Shown here: in pieces, positions 10,331 through 22,700 of the stretch
Layout: each line of letters starts with the position of its first letter
Position numbering within the stretch: the stretch's first letter is position 1
NCBI GenBank assembly: GCA_037783545.1
Contig: JBBELK010000215.1
Span: forward strand, 62,001 to 126,000
DNA: 64,000 bases
Direction: 5' to 3'
Origin: Henricia sp. BOLD:AAB3569
Lineage: Eukaryota > Echinodermata > Asteroidea > Spinulosida > Echinasteridae
Made by a program: the position numbers and the translations under genes
The notes under the pieces: generated by a model
The model's input: only the letters and a program-made list of their open reading frames with translations
Told to the model about the DNA's origin: nothing
The model's database searches: none

Positions 10331-12896
10331 TGACCAAATTGCCGAGCCAAACTGCGGTGCGTTAACGACAGTCCGAATGACTGAGCATGCGCACAACTCA
10401 GGAGTACCCCAAAGAGGTGTGTACAGACAGCCACGGTTTGCGTGAGAGCAGTCAGGAAGCCTCAACCCAGTTTTTTCTAAACTTTGAAATTTCTCTGCCA
10501 TTTCCCGGCGAAAGTCTGTCAATTTTTTATGACAAGTGCGCAATATAGAGAGTTTAGGGCATGCAAAATTTGAAGTTCGTCGGAACATTTTTCGACCTCC
10601 AAATTTGCCGACGTTTGGACCACACTTTGACCAAATTGCCGAGCCAAACTGCGGTGCGTTAACGACAGTCCGAATGACTGAGCATGCGCACAACTCAGGA
10701 GTACCCCAAAGAGGTGTGTACAGACAGCCACGGTTTGCGTGAGAGCAGTCAGGAAGCCTCAACCCAGTTTTTTCTAAACTTTGAAATTTCTCTGCCATTT
10801 CCCGGCGAAAGTCTGTCAATTTTTTTATGACAAGTGCGCAATATAGAGAGTTTAGGGCATGCAAAATTTGAAGTTCGTCGGAACATTTTTCGACCTCCAA
10901 ATTTGCCGACGTTTGGACCACACTTTGACCAAATTGCCGAGCCAAACTGCGGTGCGTTAACGACAGTCCGAATGACTGAGCATGCGCACAACTCAGGAGT
11001 ACCCCAAAGAGGTGTGTACAGACAGCCACGGTTTGCGTGAGAGCAGTCAGGAAGCCTCAACCCAGTTTTTTCTAAACTTTGAGATTTCTCTGCCATTTCC
11101 CGGCGAAAGTCTGTCAATTTTTTTATGACAAGTGCGCAATATAGAGAGTTTAGGGCATGCAAAATTTGAAGTTCGTCGGAACATTTTTCGACCTCCAAAT
11201 TTGCCGACGTTTGGACCACACTTTGACCAATTTGCCGAGCCAAACTGCGGTGCGTTAACGACAGTCCGAATGACTGAGCATGCGCACAACTCAGGAGTAC
11301 CCCAAAGTGGTGTGTACAGACAGCCACGGTTTGCGTGAGAGCAGTCAGGAAGCCTCAACCCAGTTTTTTCTAAACTTTGAAATTTCTCTGCCATTTCCCG
11401 GCGAAAGTCTGTCAATTTTTTATGACAAGTGCGCAATATAGAGAGTTTAGGGCATGCAAAATTTGAAGTTCGTCGGAACATTTTTCGACCTCCAAATTTG
11501 CCGACGTTTGGACCACACTTTGACCAAATTGCCGAGCCAAACTGCGGTGCGTTAACGACAGTCCGAATGACTGAGCATGCGCACAACTCAGGAGTACCCC
11601 AAAGAGGTGTGTACAGACAGCCACGGTTTGCGTGAGAGCAGTCAGGAAGCCTCAACCCAGTTTTTTCTAAACTTTGAAATTTCTCTGCCATTTCCCGGCG
11701 AAAGTCTGTCAATTTTTTATGACAAGTGCGCAATATAGAGAGTTTAGGGCATGCAAAATTTGAAGTTCGTCGGAACATTTTTCCACCTCCAAATTTGCCG
11801 ACGTTTGGACCACACTTTGACCAAATTGCCGAGCCAAACTGCGGTGCGTTAACGACAGTCCAAATGACTGAGCATGCGCACAACTCAGGAGTACCCCAAA
11901 GAGGTGTGTACAGACAGCCACGGTTTGCGTGAGAGCAGTCAGGAAGCCTCAACCCAGTTTTTTCTAAACTTTGACATTTCTCTGCCATTTCCCGGCGAAA
12001 GTCTGTCAATTTTGTATGACAAGTGCGCAATATAGAGAGTTTAGGGCATGCAAAATTTGAAGTTCGTCGGAACATTTTTCGACCTCCAAATTTGCCGACG
12101 TTTGGACCACACTTTGACCAAATTGCCGAGCCAAACTGCGGTGCGTTAACGACAGTCCGAATGACTGAGCATGCGCACAACTCAGGAGTACCCCAAAGAG
12201 GTGTGTACAGACAGCCACGGTTTGCGTGAGAGCAGTCAGGAAGCCTCAACCCAGTTTTTTCTAAACTTTGAAATTTCTCTGCCATTTCCCGGCGAAAGTC
12301 TGTCAATTTGTTATGACAAGTGCGCAATATAGAGAGTTTAGGGCATGCAAAATTTGAAGTTCGTCGGAACATTTTTCGACCTCCAAATTTGCCGACGTTT
12401 GGACCACACTTTGACCAAATTGCCGAGCCAAACTGCGGTGCGTTAACGACAGTCCGAATGACTGAGCATGCGCACAACTCAGGAGTACCCCAAAGAGGTG
12501 TGTACAGACAGCCACGGTTTGCGTGAGAGCAGTCAGGAAGCCTCAACCCAGTTTTTTCTAAACTTTGAAATTTCTCTGCCATTTCCCGGCGAAAGTCTGT
12601 CAATTTTTTATGACAAGTGCGCAATATAGAGAGTTTAGGGCATGCAAAATTTGAAGTTCGTCGGAACATTTTTCGACCTCCAAATTTGCCGACGTTTGGA
12701 CCACACTTTGACCAAATTGCCGAGCCAAACTGCGGTGCGTTAACGACAGTCCGAATGACTGAGCATGCGCACAACTCAGGAGTACCCCAAAGAGGTGTGT
12801 ACAGACAGCCACGGTTTGCGTGAGAGCAGTCAGGAAGCCTCAACCCAGTTTTTTCTAAACTTTGAAATTTCTCTGCCATTTCCCGGCGAAAGTCTG
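10331..12896. repeat. Clean satellite monomers leading into the HOR domain
   Basis: Single-base noise stops abruptly by about 10320. Two successive monomers (near 10820 and 11120) have a seventh T. The second of them also carries accaatttgcc and aaagtggtg, a pair that reappears linked at 49870, 52244 and 53730. Near 11784 and 11974 the variants ttccacc and ttgacattt appear in adjacent monomers, the same order in which they recur in the 14-27 kb domain, so these monomers are relatives of that HOR. Confidence 0.85.
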
Positions 12897-15276
12897 TCAA
12901 TTTTTTATGACAAGTGCGCAATATAGAGAGTTAAGGGCATGCAAAATTTGAAGTTCGTCGGAACATTTTTCGACCTCCAAATTTGCCGACGTTTGGACCA
13001 CACTTTGACCAAATTGCCGAGCCAAACTGCGGTGCGTTAACGACAGTCCGAATGACTGAGCATGCGCACAACTGAGGAGTACCCCAAAGAGGTGTGTACA
13101 GACGGCCACGGTTTGCGTGAGAGCAGTCAGGAAGCCTCAACCCAGTTTTTTCTAAACTTTGAAATTTCTCTGCCATTTCCCGGCGAAAGTCTGTCAATTT
13201 TTTATGACAAGTGCGCAATATAGAGAGTTTAGGGCATGCAAAATTTGAAGTTCGTCGGAACATTTTTCGACCTCCAAATTTGCCGACGTTTGGACCACAC
13301 TTTGACCAAATTGCCGAGCCAAACTGCGGTGCGTTAACGACAGTCCGAATGACTGAGCATGCGCACAACTCAGGAGTACCCCAAAGAGGTGTGTACAGAC
13401 AGCCACGGTTTGCGTGAGAGCAGTCAGGAAGCCTCAACCCAGTTTTTTCTAAACTTTGAAATTTCTCTGCCATTTCCCGGCGAAAGTCTGTCAATTTTTT
13501 TATGACAAGTGCGCAATATAGAGAGTTTAGGGCATGCAAAATTTGAAGTTCGTCGGAACATTTTTCGACCTCCAAATTTGCCGACGTTTGGACCACACTT
13601 TGACCAAATTGCCGAGCCAAACTGCGGTGCGTTAACGACAGTCCGAATGACTGAGCATGCGCACAACTCAGGAGTACCCCAAAGAGGTGTGTACAGACAG
13701 CCACGGTTTGCGTGAGAGCAGTCAGGAAGCCTTAACCTAGTTTTTTTCTAAACTTTGAAATTTCTCTGCCATTTCCCGGCGAAAGTCTGTCAATTTTTTA
13801 TGACAAGTGCGCAATATAGAGAGTTTAGGGCATGCAAAATTTGAAGTTCGTCGGAACATTTTTCGACCTCCAAATTTGCCGACGTTTGGACCACACTTTG
13901 ACCAAATTGCCGAGCCAAACTGCGGTGCGTTAACGACAGTCCGAATGACTGAGCATGCGCACAACTCAGGAGTACCCCAAAGAGGTGTGTACAGACAGCC
14001 ACGGTTTGCGTGAGAGCAGTCAGGAAGCCTCAACCCAGTTTTTTCTAAACTTTGAAATTTCTCTGCCATTTCCCGGCGAAAGTCTGTCAATTTTTTATGA
14101 CAAGTGCGCAATATAGAGAGTTAAGGGCATGCAAAATTTGAAGTTCGTCGGAACATTTTTCGACCTCCAAATTTGCCGACGTTTGGACCACACTTTGACC
14201 AAATTGCCGAGCCAAACTGCGGTGCGTTAACGACAGTCCGAATGACTGAGCATGCGCACAACTGAGGAGTACCCCAAAGAGGTGTGTACAGACGGCCACG
14301 GTTTGCGTGAGAGCAGTCAGGAAGCCTCAACCCAGTTTTTTCTAAACTTTGAAATTTCTCTGCCATTTCCCGGCGAAAGTCTGTCAATTTTTTATGACAA
14401 GTGCGCAATATAGAGAGTTTAGGGCATGCAAAATTTGAAGTTCGTCGGAACATTTTTCGACCTCCAAATTTGCCGACGTTTGGACCACACTTTGACCAAA
14501 TTGCCGAGCCAAACTGCGGTGCGTTAACGACAGTCCGAATGACTGAGCATGCGCACAACTCAGGAGTACCCCAAAGAGGTGTGTACAGACAGCCACGGTT
14601 TGCGTGAGAGCAGTCAGGAAGCCTCAACCCAGTTTTTTCTAAACTTTGAAATTTCTCTGCCATTTCCCGGCGAAAGTCTGTCAATTTTTTTATGACAAGT
14701 GCGCAATATAGAGAGTTTAGGGCATGCAAAATTTGAAGTTCGTCGGAACATTTTTCGACCTCCAAATTTGCCGACGTTTGGACCACACTTTGACCAAATT
14801 GCCGAGCCAAACTGCGGTGCGTTAACGACAGTCTGAATGACTGAGCATGCGCACAACTCAGGAGTACCCCAAAGAGGTGTGTACAGACAGCCACGGTTTG
14901 CGTGAGAGCAGTCAGGAAGCCTTAACCCAGTTTTTTTCTAAACTTTGAAATTTCTCTGCCATTTCCCGGCGAAAGTCTGTCAATTTTTTATGACAAGTGC
15001 GCAATATAGAGAGTTTAGGGCATGCAAAATTTGAAGTTCGTCGGAACATTTTTCGACCTCCAAATTTGCCGACGTTTGGACCACACTTTGACTAAATTGC
15101 CGAGCCAAACTGCGGTGCGTTAACGACAGTCCGAATGACTGAGCATGCGCACAACTCAGGAGTACCCCAAAGAGGTGTGTACAGACAGCCACGGTTTGCG
15201 TGAGAGCAGTCAGGAAGCCTCAACCCAGTTTTTTCTAAGCTTTGAAATTTCTCTGCCATTTCCCGGCGAAAGTCTG
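12897..15276. repeat. Tandem duplication of a 4-monomer block (1190 bp)
   Basis: Two copies, 12897-14086 and 14087-15276, are offset by 1190 bp: four monomers plus two extra T. Each opens with a distinctive monomer that I call type A, which carries gagttaagggc, caactgaggag and cagacggccacgg together. A consensus-like monomer follows, then one with a seven-T run, and then a ccttaacc boundary with an extra T. Type A recurs at 19744, 26880, 29555 and 31934 and acts as a domain marker. In the minus-strand open frame its gagttaaggg change turns AAA into the stop TAA. Confidence 0.88.
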
Positions 15277-18200
15277 TCAATTTTTTATGACAAGTGCGCA
15301 ATATAGAGAGTTTAGGGCATGCACAATTTGAAGTTCGTCGGAAAATTTTTCGACCTCCAAATTTGCCGACGTTTGGACCACACTTTGACCAAATTGCCGA
15401 GCCAAACTGCGGTGCGTTAACGACAGTCCGAATGACTGAGCATGCGCACAACTCAGGAGTACCCCAAAGAGGTGTGTACAGACAGCCACGGTTTGCGTGA
15501 GAGCAGTCAGGAAGCCTCAACCCAGTTTTTTCTAAACTTTGAAATTTCTCTGCCATTTCCCGGCGAAAGTCTGTCAATTTTTTTATGACAAGTGCGCAAT
15601 ATAGAGAGTTTAGGGCATGCAAAATTTGAAGTTCGTCGGAACATTTTTCGACCTCCAAATTTGCCGACGTTTGGACCACACTTTGACCAAATTGCCGAGC
15701 CAAACTGCGTTGCGTTAACGACAGTCCGAATGACTGAGCATGCGCACAACTCAGGAGTACCCCAAAGAGGTGTGTACAGACAGCCACGGTTTGCGTGAGA
15801 GCAGTCAGGAAGCCTCAACTCAGTTTTTTCTAAACTTTGAAATTTCTCTGCCATTTCCCGGCGAAAGTCTGTCAATTTTTTATGACAAGTGCGCAATATA
15901 GAGAGTTTAGGGCATGCAAAATTTGAAGTTCGTCGGAACATTTTTCGACCTCCCAATTTGCCGACGTTTGGACCACACTTTGACCAAATTGCCGAGCCAA
16001 ACTGCGGTGCGTTAACGACAGTCCGAATGACTGAGCATGCGCACAACTCATGAGTACCCCAAAGAGGTGCACTGTGTACAGACAGCCACGGTTTGCGTGA
16101 GAGCAGTCAGGAAGCCTCAACCCAGTTTTTTCTAAACTTTGAAATTTCTCTGCCATTTCCCGGCGAAAGTCTGTCAATTTTTTATGACAAGTGCGCAATA
16201 TAGAGAGTTTAGGGCATGCAAAATTTGAAGTTCGTCGGAACATTTTTCGACCTCCAAATTTGCCGACGTTTGGACCACACTTTGACCAAATTGCCGAGCC
16301 AAACTGCGGTGCGTTAACGACAGTCCGAATGACTGAGCATGCGCACAACTCAGGAGTACCCCAAAGAGGTGTGTACAGACAGCCACGGTTTGCGTGAGAG
16401 CAGTCAGGAAGCCTCAACCCAGTTTTTTCTAAACTTTGAAATTTCTCTGCCATTTCCCGGCGAAAGTCTGTCAATTTTGTATGACAAGTGCGCAATATAG
16501 AGAGTTTAGGGCATGCAAAATTTGAAGTTCGTCGGAACATTTTTCGACCTCCAAATTTGCCGACGTTTGGACCACACTTTGACCAAATTGCCGAGCCAAA
16601 CTGCGGTGCGTTAACGACAGTCCGAATGACTGAGCATGCGCACAACTCATGAGTACCCCAAAGAGGTGTGTACAGACAGCCACGGTTTGCGTGAGAGCAG
16701 TCAGGAAACCTCAACCCAGTTTTTTCTAAACTTTGAAATTTCTCTGCCATTTCCCGGCGAAAGTATGTCAATTTTTTATGACAAGTGCGCAATATAGAGA
16801 GTTTAGGGCATGCAAAATTTGAAGTTCGTCGGAACATTTTTCGACCTCCAAATTTGCCGACGTTTGGACCACACTTTGACCAAATTGCCGAGCCAAACTG
16901 CGGTGCGTTAACGACAGTCCGAATGACTGAGCATGCGCACAACTCAGGAGTACCCCAAAGAGGTGTGTACAGACAGCCACGGTTTGCGTGAGAGCAGTCA
17001 GGAAGCCTCAACCCAGTTTTTTCTAAGCTTTGAAATTTCTCTGCCATTTCCCGGCGAAAGTCTGTCAATTTTTTATGACAAGTGCGCAATATAGAGAGTT
17101 TAGGGCATGCACAATTTGAAGTTCGTCGGAAAATTTTTCGACCTCCAAATTTGCCGACGTTTGGACCACACTTTGACCAAATTGCCGAGCCAAACTGCGG
17201 TGCGTTAACGACAGTCCGAATGACTGAGCATGCGCACAACTCAGGAGTACCCCAAAGAGGTGTGTACAGACAGCCACGGTTTGCGTGAGAGCAGTCAGGA
17301 AGCCTCAACCCAGTTTTTTCTAAACTTTGAAATTTCTCTGCCATTTCCCGGCGAAAGTCTGTCAATTTTTTTATGACAAGTGCGCAATATAGAGAGTTTA
17401 GGGCATGCAAAATTTGAAGTTCGTCGGAACATTTTTCGACCTCCAAATTTGCCGACGTTTGGACCACACTTTGACCAAATTGCCGAGCCAAACTGCGTTG
17501 CGTTAACGACAGTCCGAATGACTGAGCATGCGCACAACTCAGGAGTACCCCAAAGAGGTGTGTACAGACAGCCACGGTTTGCGTGAGAGCAGTCAGGAAG
17601 CCTCAACTCAGTTTTTTCTAAACTTTGAAATTTCTCTGCCATTTCCCGGCGAAAGTCTGTCAATTTTTTATGACAAGTGCGCAATATAGAGAGTTTAGGG
17701 CATGCAAAATTTGAAGTTCGTCGGAACATTTTTCGACCTCCCAATTTGCCGACGTTTGGACCACACTTTGACCAAATTGCCGAGCCAAACTGCGGTGCGT
17801 TAACGACAGTCCGAATGACTGAGCATGCGCACAACTCATGAGTACCCCAAAGAGGTGCACTGTGTACAGACAGCCACGGTTTGCGTGAGAGCAGTCAGGA
17901 AGCCTCAACCCAGTTTTTTCTAAACTTTGAAATTTCTCTGCCATTTCCCGGCGAAAGTCTGTCAATTTTTTATGACAAGTGCGCAATATAGAGAGTTTAG
18001 GGCATGCAAAATTTGAAGTTCGTCGGAACATTTTTCGACCTCCAAATTTGCCGACGTTTGGACCACACTTTGACCAAATTGCCGAGCCAAACTGCGGTGC
18101 GTTAACGACAGTCCGAATGACTGAGCATGCGCACAACTCAGGAGTACCCCAAAGAGGTGTGTACAGACAGCCACGGTTTGCGTGAGAGCAGTCAGGAAGC

Positions 18201-18812
18201 CTCAACCCAGTTTTTTCTAAACTTTGAAATTTCTCTGCCATTTCCCGGCGAAAGTCTGTCAATTTTGTATGACAAGTGCGCAATATAGAGAGTTTAGGGC
18301 ATGCAAAATTTGAAGTTCGTCGGAACATTTTTCGACCTCCAAATTTGCCGACGTTTGGACCACACTTTGACCAAATTGCCGAGCCAAACTGCGGTGCGTT
18401 AACGACAGTCCGAATGACTGAGCATGCGCACAACTCATGAGTACCCCAAAGAGGTGTGTACAGACAGCCACGGTTTGCGTGAGAGCAGTCAGGAAACCTC
18501 AACCCAGTTTTTTCTAAACTTTGAAATTTCTCTGCCATTTCCCGGCGAAAGTATGTCAATTTTTTATGACAAGTGCGCAATATAGAGAGTTTAGGGCATG
18601 CAAAATTTGAAGTTCGTCGGAACATTTTTCGACCTCCAAATTTGCCGACGTTTGGACCACACTTTGACCAAATTGCCGAGCCAAACTGCGGTGCGTTAAC
18701 GACAGTCCGAATGACTGAGCATGCGCACAACTCAGGAGTACCCCAAAGAGGTGTGTACAGACAGCCACGGTTTGCGTGAGAGCAGTCAGGAAGCCTCAAC
18801 CCAGTTTTTTCT
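15237..18812. repeat. Nested 6-monomer tandem duplication (2 x 1788 bp)
   Basis: 15237-17024 and 17025-18812 are consecutive near-identical copies. Both start at a ctaagcttt variant that creates a HindIII site (AAGCTT at 15237-15242 and 17025-17030), and both contain gcacaatttg, gcgttgcg, cctcccaatt, the cactg insertion, catgag with ggaaacc, and agtatgtc in the same order. The monomer before copy 1 has gactaaatt at 15091 and the one before copy 2 does not, so the breakpoint lies between about 15092 and 15237. The related HOR copy after 19744 has only one such block. Confidence 0.88.
16070..16074. other. 5-bp insertion marker (cactg), copy 1 of 3
   Basis: The usual gaggtgtgtacag is read gaggtgcactgtgtacag. 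The same insertion lies at 17858-17862 and 21727-21731, offset by 1788 and 3869 bp, always with catgag just upstream. It is a clean marker of shared descent for these three monomers and shifts the minus-strand open frame. Confidence 0.9.
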
Positions 18813-19743
18813 AAACTTTGAAATTTCTCTGCCATTTCCCGGCGAAAGTCTGTCAATTTTTTATGACAAGTGCGCAATATAGAGAGTTTAGGGCATGCAA
18901 AATTTGAAGTTCGTCGGAACATTTTTCCACCTCCAAATTTGCCGACGTTTGGACCACACTTTGACCAAATTGCCGAGCCAAACTGCGGTGCGTTAACGAC
19001 AGTCCGAATGACTGAGCATGCGCACAACTCAGTAGTACCCCAAAGAGGTGTGTACAGACAGCCACGGTTTGCGTGAGAGCAGTCAGGAAGCCTCAACCCA
19101 GTTTTTTCTAAACTTTGACATTTCTCTGCCATTTCCCGGCGAAAGTCTGTCAATTTTGTATGACAAGTGCGCAATATAGAGAGTTTAGGGCATGCAAAAT
19201 TTGAAGTTCGTCGGAACATTTTTCGACCTCCAAATTTGCCGACGTTTGGACCACACTTTGACCAAATTGCCGAGCCAAACTGCGGTGCGTTAACGACAGT
19301 CCGAATGACTGAGCATGCGCACAACTCAGGAGTACCCCAAAGAGGTGTGTACAGACAGCCACGGTTTGCGTGAGAGCAGTCAGGAAGCCTCAACCCAGTT
19401 TTTTCTAAACTTTGAAATTTCTCTGCCATTTCCCGGCGAAAGTCTGTCAATTTTTTATGACAAGTGCGCAATATAGAAAGTTTAGGGCATGCAAAATTTG
19501 AAGTTCGTCGGAACATTTTTCGACCTCCAAATTTGCCGACGTTTGGACCACACTTTGACCAAATTGCCGAGCCAAACTGCGGTGCGTTAACGACAGTCCG
19601 AATGACTGAGCATGCGCACAACTCAGGAGTACCCCAAAGAGGTGTGTACAGACAGCCACGGTTTGCGTGAGAGCAGTCAGGAAGCCTCAACCCAGTTTTT
19701 TCTAAACTTTGAAATTTCTCTGCCATTTCCCGGCGAAAGTCTG

Positions 19744-22700
19744 TCAATTTTTTATGACAAGTGCGCAATATAGAGAGTTAAGGGCATGCAAAATTTGAAG
19801 TTCGTCGGAACATTTTTCGACCTCCAAATTTGCCGACGTTTGGACCACACTTTGACCAAATTGCCGAGCCAAACTGCGGTGCGTTAACGACAGTCCGAAT
19901 GACTGAGCATGCGCACAACTGAGGAGTACCCCAAAGAGGTGTGTACAGACGGCCACGGTTTGCGTGAGAGCAGTCAGGAAGCCTCAACCCAGTTTTTTCT
20001 AAACTTTGAAATTTCTCTGCCATTTCCCGGCGAAAGTCTGTCAATTTTTTATGACAAGTGCGCAATATAGAGAGTTTAGGGCATGCAAAATTTGAAGTTC
20101 GTCGGAACATTTTTCGACCTCCAAATTTGCCGACGTTTGGACCACACTTTGACCAAATTGCCGAGCCAAACTGCGGTGCGTTAACGACAGTCCGAATGAC
20201 TGAGCATGCGCACAACTCAGGAGTACCCCAAAGAGGTGTGTACAGACAGCCACGGTTTGCGTGAGAGCAGTCAGGAAGCCTCAACCCAGTTTTTTCTAAA
20301 CTTTGAAATTTCTCTGCCATTTCCCGGCGAAAGTCTGTCAATTTTTTTATGACAAGTGCGCAATATAGAGAGTTTAGGGCATGCAAAATTTGAAGTTCGT
20401 CGGAACATTTTTCGACCTCCAAATTTGCCGACGTTTGGACCACACTTTGACCAAATTGCCGAGCCAAACTGCGGTGCGTTAACGACAGTCCGAATGACTG
20501 AGCATGCGCACAACTCAGGAGTACCCCAAAGAGGTGTGTACAGACAGCCACGGTTTGCGTGAGAGCAGTCAGGAAGCCTTAACCCAGTTTTTTTCTAAAC
20601 TTTGAAATTTCTCTGCCATTTCCCGGCGAAAGTCTGTCAATTTTTTATGACAAGTGCGCAATATAGAGAGTTTAGGGCATGCAAAATTTGAAGTTCGTCG
20701 GAACATTTTTCGACCTCCAAATTTGCCGACGTTTGGACCACACTTTGACTAAATTGCCGAGCCAAACTGCGGTGCGTTAACGACAGTCCGAATGACTGAG
20801 CATGCGCACAACTCAGGAGTACCCCAAAGAGGTGTGTACAGACAGCCACGGTTTGCGTGAGAGCAGTCAGGAAGCCTCAACCCAGTTTTTTCTAAACTTT
20901 GAAATTTCTCTGCCATTTCCCGGCGAAAGTCTGTCAATTTTTTATGACAAGTGCGCAATATAGAGAGTTTAGGGCATGCACAATTTGAAGTTCGTCGGAA
21001 AATTTTTCGACCTCCAAATTTGCCGACGTTTGGACCACACTTTGACCAAATTGCCGAGCCAAACTGCGGTGCGTTAACGACAGTCCGAATGACTGAGCAT
21101 GCGCACAACTCAGGAGTACCCCAAAGAGGTGTGTACAGACAGCCACGGTTTGCGTGAGAGCAGTCAGGAAGCCTCAACCCAGTTTTTTCTAAACTTTGAA
21201 ATTTCTCTGCCATTTCCCGGCGAAAGTCTGTCAATTTTTTTATGACAAGTGCGCAATATAGAGAGTTTAGGGCATGCAAAATTTGAAGTTCGTCGGAACA
21301 TTTTTCGACCTCCAAATTTGCCGACGTTTGGACCACACTTTGACCAAATTGCCGAGCCAAACTGCGTTGCGTTAACGACAGTCCGAATGACTGAGCATGC
21401 GCACAACTCAGGAGTACCCCAAAGAGGTGTGTACAGACAGCCACGGTTTGCGTGAGAGCAGTCAGGAAGCCTCAACTCAGTTTTTTCTAAACTTTGAAAT
21501 TTCTCTGCCATTTCCCGGCGAAAGTCTGTCAATTTTTTATGACAAGTGCGCAATATAGAGAGTTTAGGGCATGCAAAATTTGAAGTTCGTCGGAACATTT
21601 TTCGACCTCCCAATTTGCCGACGTTTGGACCACACTTTGACCAAATTGCCGAGCCAAACTGCGGTGCGTTAACGACAGTCCGAATGACTGAGCATGCGCA
21701 CAACTCATGAGTACCCCAAAGAGGTGCACTGTGTACAGACAGCCACGGTTTGCGTGAGAGCAGTCAGGAAGCCTCAACCCAGTTTTTTCTAAACTTTGAA
21801 ATTTCTCTGCCATTTCCCGGCGAAAGTCTGTCAATTTTTTATGACAAGTGCGCAATATAGAGAGTTTAGGGCATGCAAAATTTGAAGTTCGTCGGAACAT
21901 TTTTCGACCTCCAAATTTGCCGACGTTTGGACCACACTTTGACCAAATTGCCGAGCCAAACTGCGGTGCGTTAACGACAGTCCGAATGACTGAGCATGCG
22001 CACAACTCAGGAGTACCCCAAAGAGGTGTGTACAGACAGCCACGGTTTGCGTGAGAGCAGTCAGGAAGCCTCAACCCAGTTTTTTCTAAACTTTGAAATT
22101 TCTCTGCCATTTCCCGGCGAAAGTCTGTCAATTTTGTATGACAAGTGCGCAATATAGAGAGTTTAGGGCATGCAAAATTTGAAGTTCGTCGGAACATTTT
22201 TCGACCTCCAAATTTGCCGACGTTTGGACCACACTTTGACCAAATTGCCGAGCCAAACTGCGGTGCGTTAACGACAGTCCGAATGACTGAGCATGCGCAC
22301 AACTCATGAGTACCCCAAAGAGGTGTGTACAGACAGCCACGGTTTGCGTGAGAGCAGTCAGGAAACCTCAACCCAGTTTTTTCTAAACTTTGAAATTTCT
22401 CTGCCATTTCCCGGCGAAAGTATGTCAATTTTGTATGACAAGTGCGCAATATAGAGAGTTTAGGGCATGCAAAATTTGAAGTTCGTCGGAACATTTTTCG
22501 ACCTCCAAATTTGCCGACGTTTGGACCACACTTTGACCAAATTGCCGAGCCAAACTGCGGTGCGTTAACGACAGTCCGAATGACTGAGCATGCGCACAAC
22601 TCAGGAGTACCCCAAAGAGGTGTGTACAGACAGCCACGGTTTGCGTGAGAGCAGTCAGGAAGCCTCAACCCAGTTTTTTCTAAACTTTGAAATTTCTCTG

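Larger units (their letters stand above)
14087..19743. repeat. 19-monomer higher-order repeat copy (5657 bp)
   Basis: The block runs from one type A monomer to the next. Its length is 19 x 297 plus 14 bp, and the 14 bp are exactly accounted for by three seven-T runs (3 bp), one extra T in the gttttttt run (1 bp) and two 5-bp cactg insertions (10 bp). Variants in order: gactaaatt; gcacaatttg with ggaaaattt; gcgttgcg with ctcaactcag; cctcccaatt with the 5-bp insertion; catgag with ggaaacc; agtatgtc; then six of these monomers again; then ttccacc with cagtagtacc; gacattt; and atagaaagt. The first half of the next HOR copy repeats this order almost base for base. Confidence 0.9.
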
